Below, one piece after another: positions 6,552 through 13,398 of a stretch of 14,842 nucleotides of DNA. Both the position numbers and the translations under genes were made by a program. The DNA is from an uncultured Lachnospiraceae bacterium (lineage in GTDB: Bacteria > Bacillota > Clostridia > Lachnospirales > Lachnospiraceae). Location of the stretch: positions 1 through 14,842 of the forward strand of contig CAJTOV010000097.1 in NCBI GenBank assembly GCA_910577765.1. The letters run 5' to 3'. Each line of letters starts with the position of its first letter. Positions within the stretch are counted from its first letter, which is position 1. The notes under the pieces were generated by a model, which had not been told where the DNA came from, made no database searches, and worked only from the letters and a program-made list of their open reading frames with translations.

Positions 6552-7436
6552 ATGAAGATTGGATTTATTGGATTAGGAATTATGGGAAGACCTATGGCAA
6601 AGAACCTGGTAAAGGCCGGACATGAGCTGGTTGTCTTTGACTTTAATAAGGATGCAGTGGCGGATCTGGTATCCTGCGGCGCAGCGTCTGCCGAAAGCGG
6701 CAAAGAGGTTGCTTCCCAGGTGGAAGTTGTCATCACCATGGTTCCCAACTCTCCCCACGTAAGAAGCGCAGTTCTGGGCAAGGACGGCGTGGCTGAAGGT
6801 GCAAAGCCGGGTCTGGTTCTCATCGACATGAGCTCCATTGATCCCACCGAAAGCAAGGCCATTGGCGCCGAGTGTGCCAAGTACGGCATTGAGATGCTGG
6901 ACTGCCCCGTATCCGGCGGCGAGCCCAAAGCCATCGACGGCACCCTTTCCGTTATGTGCGGCGGCAAGAAGGAGCTGTTTGACAAGTACTATGATATGCT
7001 GATGGTTATGGCCGGTTCTGTGGTGTATGTAGGCGAGCTGGGCTCCGGCAACGTGGCAAAGCTTGCCAACCAGATGGTAGTGGCCATTAACATTGCGGCT
7101 GTGTCCGAGGCTCTCACCTTTGCCAAGAAGGCCGGTACCGATCCTGAGCTGGTATACCAGGCAATCCGCGGCGGTCTGGCCGGTTCCACGGTTATGGACG
7201 CCAAGGCTCCCATGATGCTGGACCGGAACTTCAAGCCCGGTTTCCGCATTGAGCTGCACATCAAGGACTTAAACAATGCCCTTAACGCAGCCCATGCCAT
7301 CAGTTCTCCGGCTCCCCTGACCGCACAGCTTATGGAAGTTATGCAGTTCTTAAAATCCGAAGGCCACGAGAAAGAGGATCACTCCAGCATTGTGAGATAC
7401 TACGAGAAGATCGCAAATGTGACTGTGGAGAAATAA
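6552..7436 (+). CDS. garR: 2-hydroxy-3-oxopropionate (tartronate semialdehyde) reductase
   Basis: A cytosolic NAD(P)H-dependent reductase of the beta-hydroxyacid dehydrogenase family that converts tartronate semialdehyde to D-glycerate in aldarate and glyoxylate breakdown. Length (294 residues) equals E. coli GarR. The Rossmann loop GLGIMG is at 7-12, the substrate loop PVSGGEPKAIDGTL at 119-132, and the catalytic Lys170 and Asn173 lie in GSGNVAKLANQ. The blocks AIRGGLAGSTV, RNFKPGFRI and LHIKDL are characteristic of GarR rather than 3-hydroxyisobutyrate dehydrogenases. The ATG at 6552 is chosen over an in-frame TTG at 6510 because MKIGFIGLG is the conserved N-terminus; the ribosome site GGCGAGG is 8-14 bases upstream. 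It heads a run with a DapA-like aldolase and glycerate kinase. Confidence 0.93.
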   Translation: MKIGFIGLGIMGRPMAKNLVKAGHELVVFDFNKDAVADLVSCGAASAESGKEVASQVEVVITMVPNSPHVRSAVLGKDGVAEGAKPGLVLIDMSSIDPTESKAIGAECAKYGIEMLDCPVSGGEPKAIDGTLSVMCGGKKELFDKYYDMLMVMAGSVVYVGELGSGNVAKLANQMVVAINIAAVSEALTFAKKAGTDPELVYQAIRGGLAGSTVMDAKAPMMLDRNFKPGFRIELHIKDLNNALNAAHAISSPAPLTAQLMEVMQFLKSEGHEKEDHSSIVRYYEKIANVTVEK

Positions 7437-7470
7437 GACGCCCCGTGATGGAAAAAGAGGAGAATCTGGT

Positions 7471-8370
7471 ATGAATACAGAGTTTATTAAAGGTGTGGTC
7501 GTTCCCATCATTACCCCCATCGATGCGGAGGAACGGATCGATGAGAAGAAGTTGCGGGAGCAGGTAGACTATGTAATCGACGGCGGGATCACCGGCATTC
7601 TGGCCTTTGGCAGCAACGGCGAGTTCTATGTGATCGAAGAGGACGAGATGGAGCGGGGCCTTAAGATCATGATTGACCAGGCAGCAGGCCGGGTGCCCGT
7701 ATACTTCGGCATGGGCGCCATCAGCACCAAGAAATGCGTCCGTCTGGCAAAGATGGCCGTGGCCTGCGGTGCAGACGGCGTATCCATCTTACAGCCCATG
7801 TTCTTAAAGCCAACAGAAGACGAGCTGTACCTGCATTTTAAGACCATTGCAGACGCCATTCCGGAGACACCGGTGCTTCTGTACAACAATCCGGGCCGTG
7901 TGGGCTACACGCTGTCCGGCAGCCTGGTGGAGCGTCTGGCCCATGAGGTGGCCAATATTGTAGGCATGAAGGACACCAGCGGCGACATGACCCAGACCGC
8001 GGAATTCATCCGCAGGAACCGGGACGTGGATTTCAAGGTTTTCGGCGGCAAGGACACCCTGCTGTACGCTTCCCTTTGCCACGGTGCCGTAGGCGGTGTG
8101 TGCACCGCAGGCAACTTTATGCCGGAACTGATCACTGACATTTACAATAAGTATGTGGCCGGGGATGTCCAGGGTTCCCTGGAAGCCCAGTTTAAGCTGA
8201 ATCCGGTCCGCCTGTCCATGGACGGCGCCAGCTTCCCGGTGGCGGCCAAGGATATGGCCAATCTGCGGGGCCGTGACATCGGTCTTCCCTATACCCCCAG
8301 CCTGCCGACCCCGGAGGGTAAGGTGCTGGATAAGATCAAAGCCGAGATGAAGACGGCTGGATTACTGTAA
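7471..8370 (+). CDS. Dihydrodipicolinate synthase/N-acetylneuraminate lyase superfamily aldolase
   Basis: A 299-residue (beta/alpha)8-barrel class I lyase. Schiff-base residue Lys167 (VGMKDTSGD), Tyr138 in LLYNNPGR and the pyruvate-carboxylate loop GSNGE (47-51) are all present. True DapA has GTTGE and a different substrate pocket, so lysine synthesis is unlikely. The neighbours are decisive: it lies 34 bases after garR and before glycerate kinase. The best inference is an aldolase releasing pyruvate plus tartronate semialdehyde from a 2-keto-3-deoxy (or 5-keto-4-deoxy) sugar acid, feeding GarR. The alternative is a 5-dehydro-4-deoxyglucarate dehydratase (KdgD-like), but that route would not need GarR. 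The ribosome site GAGGAG precedes the ATG. An intrinsic terminator follows. Confidence 0.9.
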   Translation: MNTEFIKGVVVPIITPIDAEERIDEKKLREQVDYVIDGGITGILAFGSNGEFYVIEEDEMERGLKIMIDQAAGRVPVYFGMGAISTKKCVRLAKMAVACGADGVSILQPMFLKPTEDELYLHFKTIADAIPETPVLLYNNPGRVGYTLSGSLVERLAHEVANIVGMKDTSGDMTQTAEFIRRNRDVDFKVFGGKDTLLYASLCHGAVGGVCTAGNFMPELITDIYNKYVAGDVQGSLEAQFKLNPVRLSMDGASFPVAAKDMANLRGRDIGLPYTPSLPTPEGKVLDKIKAEMKTAGLL

Positions 8371-8380
8371 GAATTACGCA

Positions 8381-8420
8381 AAAGACCGGCGGTCCTTCTG
8401 GAAATCTGCCGGTCTTTTTT
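8381..8420 (+). terminator. Rho-independent terminator inside the operon
   Basis: AAAGACCGGC (8381-8390) pairs perfectly with GCCGGTCTTT (8408-8417) and the T run continues to 8420. It lies 10 bases after the aldolase gene and 34 bases before the kinase ATG. I see no promoter between it and the kinase, so the kinase probably depends on read-through. Confidence 0.85.
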
Positions 8421-8453
8421 CCATAGAGCTGCGCGCTGCAAAAAGGAGGAACT

Positions 8454-9599
8454 ATGAAATTTTTATTTGCTTCTGACTCGTTTAAAGGAACCCTGACTTC
8501 CCAGCAGATTATCCGTCTGTTAAATGCTTCCGCAAACAGGATTTTCCCCGGCTGCGAGACAAACGGCGTGGCGGTGGCCGACGGCGGCGAGGGCACGGTG
8601 GATGCGGTAATCGCCGCAACCAGAGGGGAGATCCGGCAGGTGCCGGTTCACGGCCCCCTGATGGAGGAGACCACAGCCGCCTATGGGGTATTCGGCGGGG
8701 ACAGCGCCATCATCGAGATGGCGGCAGCTTCCGGCCTGCCCATGGTTCCGGCAGACAGGCGCAACCCGCTGAATACCACCACCTACGGCACCGGGGAGCT
8801 GATTAAAGATGCCCTGGACCAGGGCCTTCGCAGGCTGTCCATTGCCATCGGCGGCAGTGCCACCAATGACGGCGGTATGGGTGCCATGACTGCCCTGGGA
8901 ATCCGGTTTCTGGATGCAGAGGGCCAGGTGCTTTCCGGCGCAGGTTCCGACCTGGGCAGGGTGGCAACGATTGACGTAAGCGGGCTTCATCCGGCTGTGG
9001 CCCAGGCGGAGATTACGGTCATGTGCGACGTGACCAATCCCCTGACCGGTCCCGACGGCGCTACCTATACCTTCGGAAAACAGAAAGGGGGCACCCCGGA
9101 GATTCTGGACCGGATGGAGGCGGATATGAAGCACTATGCAGCCGTGGTCCGGGAGACCCTGGGCCGGGATGTAGACGCCATTCCCGGCGCAGGGGCAGCC
9201 GGCGGCCTGGGTGCGGCCCTGTGCGGCTTCCTTCATGCCAACTTGAAATCCGGCATTGAGACGGTCCTGGACCTGATTGATTTTGACGGCCTTCTGGAGG
9301 GCGTGGACCTGGTGATCACCGGGGAAGGCCGTATCGACTGGCAGTCTGCCTTCGGAAAGGTGCCCAGCGGCATCGGCATGCGCTGTAAGCGGAAGGGCAT
9401 TCCGGCCGTGGCCATTGTAGGGGGCATGGGAAATGGCGCCGACAAGATCTATGAGTTCGGCGTGGAGAGCATCATTCCCACCATCAACGGAGCCATGGAG
9501 ATCGAAGAAGCCCTGGACCGGGCCGAAGAGCTGTATGCCAATGCGGCGGACCGGCTGTTCCGGCTGGTGAAGGTAGGGAAGGAGCTGTCCGGGATTTGA
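8454..9599 (+). CDS. glxK: Glycerate kinase (GlxK/GarK family)
   Basis: A 381-residue cytosolic kinase that phosphorylates D-glycerate with ATP; enzymes of this family usually yield 2-phosphoglycerate, which enters lower glycolysis. Signatures: DSFKGT at 8-13, VADGGEGT at 41-48, the nucleotide-binding IGGSATNDGGMG at 132-143, CDVTNPLTGPDGA, and the C-terminal VITGEGRIDWQSAFGK. Length matches E. coli GarK/GlxK. The ATG follows AAAAAGGAGG at an ideal distance. It takes the product of GarR, completing a tartronate semialdehyde to phosphoglycerate route. The terminator at 8381-8420 sets it apart from garR and the aldolase and could lower its expression. Its stop codon overlaps the next gene's promoter. 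The symbol glxK is by family; garK is equally possible. Confidence 0.93.
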   Translation: MKFLFASDSFKGTLTSQQIIRLLNASANRIFPGCETNGVAVADGGEGTVDAVIAATRGEIRQVPVHGPLMEETTAAYGVFGGDSAIIEMAAASGLPMVPADRRNPLNTTTYGTGELIKDALDQGLRRLSIAIGGSATNDGGMGAMTALGIRFLDAEGQVLSGAGSDLGRVATIDVSGLHPAVAQAEITVMCDVTNPLTGPDGATYTFGKQKGGTPEILDRMEADMKHYAAVVRETLGRDVDAIPGAGAAGGLGAALCGFLHANLKSGIETVLDLIDFDGLLEGVDLVITGEGRIDWQSAFGKVPSGIGMRCKRKGIPAVAIVGGMGNGADKIYEFGVESIIPTINGAMEIEEALDRAEELYANAADRLFRLVKVGKELSGI

Positions 9600-9623
9600 C
9601 TTTTTTTCCAAACGTGATAGAAT
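9596..9623 (+). promoter_or_regulatory. Promoter of the AEC permease gene
   Basis: TTGACT (9596-9601) and TAGAAT (9618-9623) are 16 bases apart, and TG at 9615-9616 makes an extended -10. The -35 box overlaps the stop codon of the kinase gene. Transcription would begin near 9630. Confidence 0.6.
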
Positions 9624-9638
9624 ACTATAGTACCCTCA

Positions 9639-9668
9639 GCGGCCAGGGGGACACGTGCCCCCTTCCGC
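9639..9668 (+). other. Leader hairpin upstream of the AEC gene
   Basis: AGGGGG (9645-9650) pairs with CCCCCT (9658-9663), extended by GCGG (9639-9642) with CCGC (9665-9668) across small bulges. CCGC 9665-9668 could alternatively pair with a second GCGG at 9674-9677 nearer the ribosome site. There is no T run, so this is a leader structure, not a standard terminator. Confidence 0.45.
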
Positions 9669-9698
9669 CGGGTGCGGCTGAAGGGATGGAATGACAAC

Positions 9699-10679
9699 AT
9701 GGACATAGGCAGTTTGTGGACATTGCAGTGCATGATGTTTCTGCTGGCGGCAGCAGGGGCCGTTATGAAGAAGACGGGGATTCTGAAAGCGGAGAGCAAG
9801 GGAGTCATTACAGACCTGGTCATTTCCTTTATTCTGCCATGCAGTATTATCACATCCTTCCAGGTGACCTTTGACACCAGCATTCTTATGGGCTTTGCCG
9901 TGGTGCTGGGAATCTCTGTTCTGGTACAGGCAGTCAGCTATGTGATCGGCCACACCATTTACAACCGGAAACCGGAGGAAATAAAGCGGGTACTCCAGTA
10001 CTGTACCATTGTTTCCAACTCCGGGTTTCTGGGGCTTCCCATTGCCCAGGGAATCTTTGGGGCGGAAGGGCTTATGTACGCGTCCATTTTCCTGATTCCC
10101 ATGCGGATCATGATGTGGTCCGCGGGAATCGCCTGCTTTACGGAGAGCCCGGACATGAGGTCTGTGGTAAAGAAGCTGGCTCTGCATCCCTGCATTATTG
10201 CCGTGTATATCGGTCTGGGGCTGCTGGTATTCCAGAAGCCCCTGGGCGCTGCCTATGAGGCGGTTCTTGCCTGCCCGGCAGTGCCGGTGTCCGTGGTGTG
10301 CCGGATGGTGGTGGAGGCCCTGGACCGGATGGTGCGGGCCGCCGGAGGATGCACCACCACCGTGACCATGATACTGATCGGAACCATGCTGGCAGATGTA
10401 AGCCTCCGGGACATGCTGGACAAGGATGCCCTGCTGATCACTGCGGTCCGGCTGGTGCTGCTTCCCCTGATCGTGCTGGCAGGGTGCAGGCTCTTCCATG
10501 TGGACCGTCTCCTGGCCGGAGTCAGCGTCCTCCTGACCGGAATGCCCGCCGGCAGCACCTCCGCCATCCTGGCCGCCAAATACCACTGCGACTACACCTT
10601 TGCCACCAAATGCATCGTGGTATCCACCCTGCTGTCCATGATATCTATACCGATGTGGAGTGCTGTGAGTACTTGGTGA
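9699..10679 (+). CDS. AEC-family (auxin efflux carrier-type) permease
   Basis: A 326-residue inner-membrane transporter with about ten hydrophobic segments. Family features are the N-terminal ISFILPCSIITSF, the central NSGFLGLPIAQGIFGAEGL block, and the C-terminal LLTGMPAGSTSAILAAKY and CIVVSTLLSMISIP. Bacterial members carry mono- and dicarboxylates such as malate or lactate; the substrate here is not shown, but a hydroxyacid fits the neighbours. The ATG at 9699 (MDIGSLWTL) is preferred over an upstream GTG at 9672; AAGGGA at 9681-9686 is a rather distant ribosome site. The last residues VSTW and the TGA stop lie inside the repeat unit starting at 10667, so the original C-terminus may have been replaced. 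Confidence 0.88.
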   Translation: MDIGSLWTLQCMMFLLAAAGAVMKKTGILKAESKGVITDLVISFILPCSIITSFQVTFDTSILMGFAVVLGISVLVQAVSYVIGHTIYNRKPEEIKRVLQYCTIVSNSGFLGLPIAQGIFGAEGLMYASIFLIPMRIMMWSAGIACFTESPDMRSVVKKLALHPCIIAVYIGLGLLVFQKPLGAAYEAVLACPAVPVSVVCRMVVEALDRMVRAAGGCTTTVTMILIGTMLADVSLRDMLDKDALLITAVRLVLLPLIVLAGCRLFHVDRLLAGVSVLLTGMPAGSTSAILAAKYHCDYTFATKCIVVSTLLSMISIPMWSAVSTW

Positions 10680-10712
10680 ATGCAAGCCGAAGGCGCGGCA
10701 TGAACTTAGTAC
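10667..10712. repeat. Structured repeat, copy 1
   Basis: The unit has an outer stem GTACT (10669-10673) with AGTAC (10708-10712) and a conserved core GAATGCAAGCC / AAGGCGC / GCATGA. The core can fold as ATGC with GCAT and GCC with GGC around a 3-base loop. It overlaps the last codons and stop of the AEC gene. Confidence 0.7.
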
Positions 10713-10718
10713 GAACGC

Positions 10719-10778
10719 ACACCTGGGCACTTAGCGAATGCAAGCCAAAGGCGCAGCATGAGGTTAGTGCCCAGGTGT
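10719..10778. repeat. Structured repeat, copy 2, with 13-bp perfect outer stem
   Basis: ACACCTGGGCACT (10719-10731) is exactly complementary to AGTGCCCAGGTGT (10766-10778). Between them lies the same core as in copy 1, with A in place of G at two positions. The outer stem sequence differs from copy 1 on both sides yet still pairs. Confidence 0.75.
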
Positions 10779-10787
10779 TACCGCCAT

Positions 10788-10809
10788 GAGTACCTGGTGA
10801 ATGCAAGCC
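10788..10809. repeat. Structured repeat, truncated copy 3
   Basis: Bases 10788-10809 match the left half of copy 1 (GAGTAC, one change, then TGGTGAATGCAAGCC) and then run into unrelated AT-rich sequence before the next gene. The right half is missing. Confidence 0.65.
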
Positions 10810-10841
10810 CCAAATTTTATTACGTAGGAAGTGAATGAATA

Positions 10842-12209
10842 TTGGAAGTAAACCAGAAAGCAGTTTTATTTGAACAGACCCCCATCCCAAGGGCCGTAGC
10901 CCAGCTTGCCGTTCCCACGGTCTTAAGCTCCCTGGTCATGGTGATGTACAATATGGCAGACACGTATTTTGTAGGGATGATCAACAACCCGGTACAGAAT
11001 GCGGCAGTAGCACTGGCGGCGCCGGTGCTTTTGGCGTTTAATGCAGTGAACAATCTGTTTGGCGTGGGAAGCTCCAGCATGATGAGCCGGGCGCTGGGAA
11101 GCAGGGATTACGAACTGGTACGGCGCAGTTCGGCCTTTGGCTTCTACTGTTCCGTATTCTGCGGTGCCCTGTTCTCCCTGCTGTGTACCTTGTTTGCCGG
11201 AAACCTGCTGGGAATTCTGGGGGCGGATGAGACCACCTGGGAGCCTACCCGGGCTTATCTGCGGTGGACGGTCATGTGCGGGGCCGTGCCTGCCATTCTC
11301 AATGTGGTCATAGCCTACATGGTCCGGTCCGAGGGTGCCGCCCTCCATGCCAGTGTGGGCACCATGAGCGGCTGTATTCTCAACATGATCCTGGACCCGG
11401 TGTTTATCCTGCCGGGCGGGCTGAACATGGGGGCGGCAGGAGCCGGACTGGCCACCTTTCTCTCCAACTGTGCAGCCTGTCTGTATTTCTTCGTTCTGCT
11501 TTATGTGAGAAGGAAGAGCACCTTTGTATGTATCAGTCCCAGGAAGTTCAGTCTTAAGAGAAATGTAATCGCAGGTGTCTGCGGCGTGGGGATTCCGGCT
11601 TCCATCCAGAACCTGCTGAACGTAACCGGCATGACCATCCTGAACAATTTTACCTCATCCTACGGTGCCAATGCCGTGGCGGCCATGGGAATCAGCTACA
11701 AGATCTACATGGTTCCCATGCAGGTAGCCCTGGGCTACACCCAGGGGATCATGCCCCTGGTCAGCTACAATTATTCCAGCGGCAACCACAGGCGGATGAA
11801 GCAGGCAGTGTTCTTTGTGATCCAGACCCTGCTGCCGTTTCTGCTGCTGGTTTCCCTGGGTTACTGGCTGGGAGCCGGCGCCCTGGTACGGGCCTTTATG
11901 GAGCAGGAAGAGGTCATCGCCTACGGAACCCGGTTCCTGCGGGGCTTCTGCCTGGGAATTCCCTTCCTGTGCATGGACTTTTTGACCGTAGGCGTGTTCC
12001 AGGCCCTGGGCCTTGGAAAGAATGCCCTGGCCTTTGCGGTCCTTCGGAAGATCATTCTGGAGATTCCGGCGCTGTATACCCTGAACTGCCTGTTCCCGCT
12101 GTACGGTCTTTCCTATGCGCAGACCACGGCGGAGGTGATTATGTCCTGTACGGCCCTGTTCATGCTGACCCGGATATTCCGGCGGCTGGCGGAAGGGAAG
12201 AAGCTGTAA
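10842..12209 (+). CDS. MATE-family multidrug/toxin efflux transporter
   Basis: A 455-residue membrane protein with twelve predicted helices in two halves, full length for cation-coupled MATE antiporters. Visible blocks are IPRAVAQLAVPTVLSSLVMV, YNMADTYFVGM, GVGSSSMMSRALG, the second-half start GIPASIQNLLNVTG, and YTQGIMPLVSYNYSSGN. The substrate is unknown. The frame is closed by TGA at 10836-10838, so the start must be the TTG at 10842 (AGGAAG at 10826-10831) or later; an ATG at 10835 is out of frame. No clear promoter is visible between the repeats and the gene, so it may be read from the AEC promoter. It is not closely similar to the broken MATE at 5307-6265. Confidence 0.93.
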   Translation: MEVNQKAVLFEQTPIPRAVAQLAVPTVLSSLVMVMYNMADTYFVGMINNPVQNAAVALAAPVLLAFNAVNNLFGVGSSSMMSRALGSRDYELVRRSSAFGFYCSVFCGALFSLLCTLFAGNLLGILGADETTWEPTRAYLRWTVMCGAVPAILNVVIAYMVRSEGAALHASVGTMSGCILNMILDPVFILPGGLNMGAAGAGLATFLSNCAACLYFFVLLYVRRKSTFVCISPRKFSLKRNVIAGVCGVGIPASIQNLLNVTGMTILNNFTSSYGANAVAAMGISYKIYMVPMQVALGYTQGIMPLVSYNYSSGNHRRMKQAVFFVIQTLLPFLLLVSLGYWLGAGALVRAFMEQEEVIAYGTRFLRGFCLGIPFLCMDFLTVGVFQALGLGKNALAFAVLRKIILEIPALYTLNCLFPLYGLSYAQTTAEVIMSCTALFMLTRIFRRLAEGKKL

Positions 12210-12249
12210 GCCGGTAACCGTCCGGAGGGGAAAGCCGGACGGTTACGGC
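12210..12249. terminator. Hairpin between convergent MATE and LysR genes
   Basis: GTAACCGTCCGG (12214-12225) pairs perfectly with CCGGACGGTTAC (12235-12246); AGCC/GGCT extends it across one bulged G. The LysR stop codon (12243-12245 on the plus strand) lies in the right arm. No U-tract follows on either strand, but its place between converging genes suggests a shared terminator. Confidence 0.55.
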
Positions 12250-13160
12250 TGGGGCGACATGCCCCAGCATTCCATGGCCAGCCGGATCAGGTATCTGGCA
12301 GGCTGGCTTAAGTAGCTTCCTTTCCTGTAGCTGGCAGTGAGATTCCGCGTGGGATGGGAGGGCAGGGACAGAAAGGTGACATTTTCCGGCGCTCCCTTGG
12401 CGTAGATGCTGGGCACCATGCCGCAGCACAGGTTGGCGTGAACCATCTGGAGGATGGTGTGGCAGCTTGAGGTCTCGAACAGAACCGTGGGCTGGAAGCC
12501 GGCCTGCTGAAAGATCATGTCGGAGAAGCTGCGGACCGTGGACTCCGGATACATTCTGGCAAAGGGCTCATGCCGGAACCAGGCCAGCTCTGCCTCCGGG
12601 TAAGGTCCTTTCCCTGGGACGGCCCTGGCGCAGAGGGGATGGATGGAGGGGACCGCCAGCAGCAGCTCCTCGGTGGTAATGTAAATGTATTTGTCGTCGG
12701 TCTCCTGGAAGTCGCAGAGGGTCAGAAACCCCAGGTCAAGCTGGCTCTGGGCGATCATCTGCTGCTGTCTGCGGACGCTGACTTCGCAGACATTGACCGT
12801 AATGCCGGGATATTCCTTGTGGAAGGCCGGGTAGATGGCAGTGAACATGGATGCGGCACGGTCAGGAGGGAAGCCTACGGAAAGCTTCCCTTTTTTAATC
12901 CGGGCAAGGTCCTGGAGCTGCTTGTAGGCCTCCTTTTTCATGATCAGCATTTCCCTGGCGGCTTTTAAGTAGATTTCCCCGGCTTCTGTGGGGGTCCAGC
13001 CGCTGCGGGACCGGATAAATAAGGGCATGCCGATTTCCTTTTCCAGGTGGACTAACTGCTGGGTCAGGGCCGAGGGGGTGATGAACAGTTTCTCGGCGGC
13101 ACGGGTCAGGGTGCCTTCGGTGGCAATGGTTACCATGTATTCGATTTCTTTGAGGGTCAT
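12243..13160 (-). CDS. LysR-family transcriptional regulator
   Basis: A 305-residue DNA-binding regulator. The N-terminal helix-turn-helix (about 3-60) reads TLKEIEYMVTIATEGTLTRA, then AAEKLFITPSALTQQLVHLE, a standard LysR domain. Residues about 90-295 form the periplasmic-binding-like effector domain (GKLSVGFPPDRAA, LDLGFL, ELLLAVPSIHPL). The start at 13160 is chosen because AAGGAG (13169-13174, complement) precedes it and the LysR motif begins there; the open frame continues upstream to 13385 but that part has no family character. It has its own promoter (13198-13226) and lies downstream of the LarA-type gene on the same strand, separated by a terminator. It may regulate that gene or the nearby transporters; no target is shown. 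Confidence 0.93.
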   Translation of the reverse strand: MTLKEIEYMVTIATEGTLTRAAEKLFITPSALTQQLVHLEKEIGMPLFIRSRSGWTPTEAGEIYLKAAREMLIMKKEAYKQLQDLARIKKGKLSVGFPPDRAASMFTAIYPAFHKEYPGITVNVCEVSVRRQQQMIAQSQLDLGFLTLCDFQETDDKYIYITTEELLLAVPSIHPLCARAVPGKGPYPEAELAWFRHEPFARMYPESTVRSFSDMIFQQAGFQPTVLFETSSCHTILQMVHANLCCGMVPSIYAKGAPENVTFLSLPSHPTRNLTASYRKGSYLSQPARYLIRLAMECWGMSPQP

Positions 13161-13197
13161 GAGAGGGGCTCCTTGTAGTGGTGTGGTATGTTCTGTT

Positions 13198-13226
13198 ATT
13201 ATAGCGCATGGATGGGAGATGGGCAA
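13198..13226 (-). promoter_or_regulatory. Promoter of the lysR gene
   Basis: On the minus strand TTGCCC (13221-13226), 17 bases and a perfect TATAAT (13198-13203). Transcription would start near 13191, about 30 bases before the ATG. Confidence 0.65.
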
Positions 13227-13230
13227 GAAG

Positions 13231-13250
13231 CATCGGGCGTCTGCCCGATG
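13231..13250. promoter_or_regulatory. 20-bp dyad just upstream of the lysR -35 box
   Basis: CATCGGGC (13231-13238) and GCCCGATG (13243-13250) are perfect inverted repeats around GTCT. The site lies four bases upstream of the -35 element, where LysR-type regulators often bind for autoregulation. It could equally be a hairpin in read-through RNA. Confidence 0.4.
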
Positions 13251-13251
13251 T

Positions 13252-13311
13252 GGAAAACCGGACAAAACAGCCTTACAAGCCAGCTTGATGTCTGTTTCCG
13301 TCCAGTTTTCC
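13252..13311 (-). other. Long imperfect hairpin between the larA-type terminator and lysR promoter
   Basis: The outer arms 13252-13263 and 13300-13311 pair over 12 bases; on the minus strand the one odd position is a U-G wobble. An inner AAACAG/CTGTTT stem (13265-13270 with 13292-13297) continues it after a small bulge, and a short stem sits near the tip. I recognise no RNA family and no promoter for it. Confidence 0.4.
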
Positions 13312-13333
13312 CCGTCTTGTGAACTATGACGGG

Positions 13334-13375
13334 AAAAAGGCCCTTGTCTTCCCGGCTGGGAGACAAGGGCTTTTT
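13334..13375. terminator. Bidirectional intrinsic terminator after the LarA-type gene
   Basis: A-rich and T-rich ends flank a long GC-rich stem: AAAAAG, GCCCTTGTCT, CCC against GGG, AGACAAGGGC, TTTTT, with one bulged base on each of two positions. Both strands end in T5. It lies 24 bases beyond the LarA-type stop on the minus strand. Confidence 0.85.
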
Positions 13376-13398
13376 CCTGAATCATGGGAAAGTCTGTC

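Noticed and set aside
7149..7160. 12-bp palindrome CTGGTATACCAG resembling a GntR operator
   Set aside because: It lies inside garR and is produced by the conserved codons for LVYQ; nothing else there looks regulatory.
8520..9611. Long 363-residue open frame on the minus strand
   Set aside because: It is the antisense shadow of glycerate kinase, whose family motifs are clear; the minus frame has no recognisable domain or ribosome site.
9636..10730. 364-residue minus-strand open frame rich in His and Gln
   Set aside because: It is the antisense of the AEC permease; the composition is a by-product of GC-rich codons read in reverse.
13161..13385. Upstream extension of the LysR frame to 13385
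   Set aside because: The extension spans the promoter and hairpins, has no LysR character, and a good ribosome site precedes the ATG at 13160.
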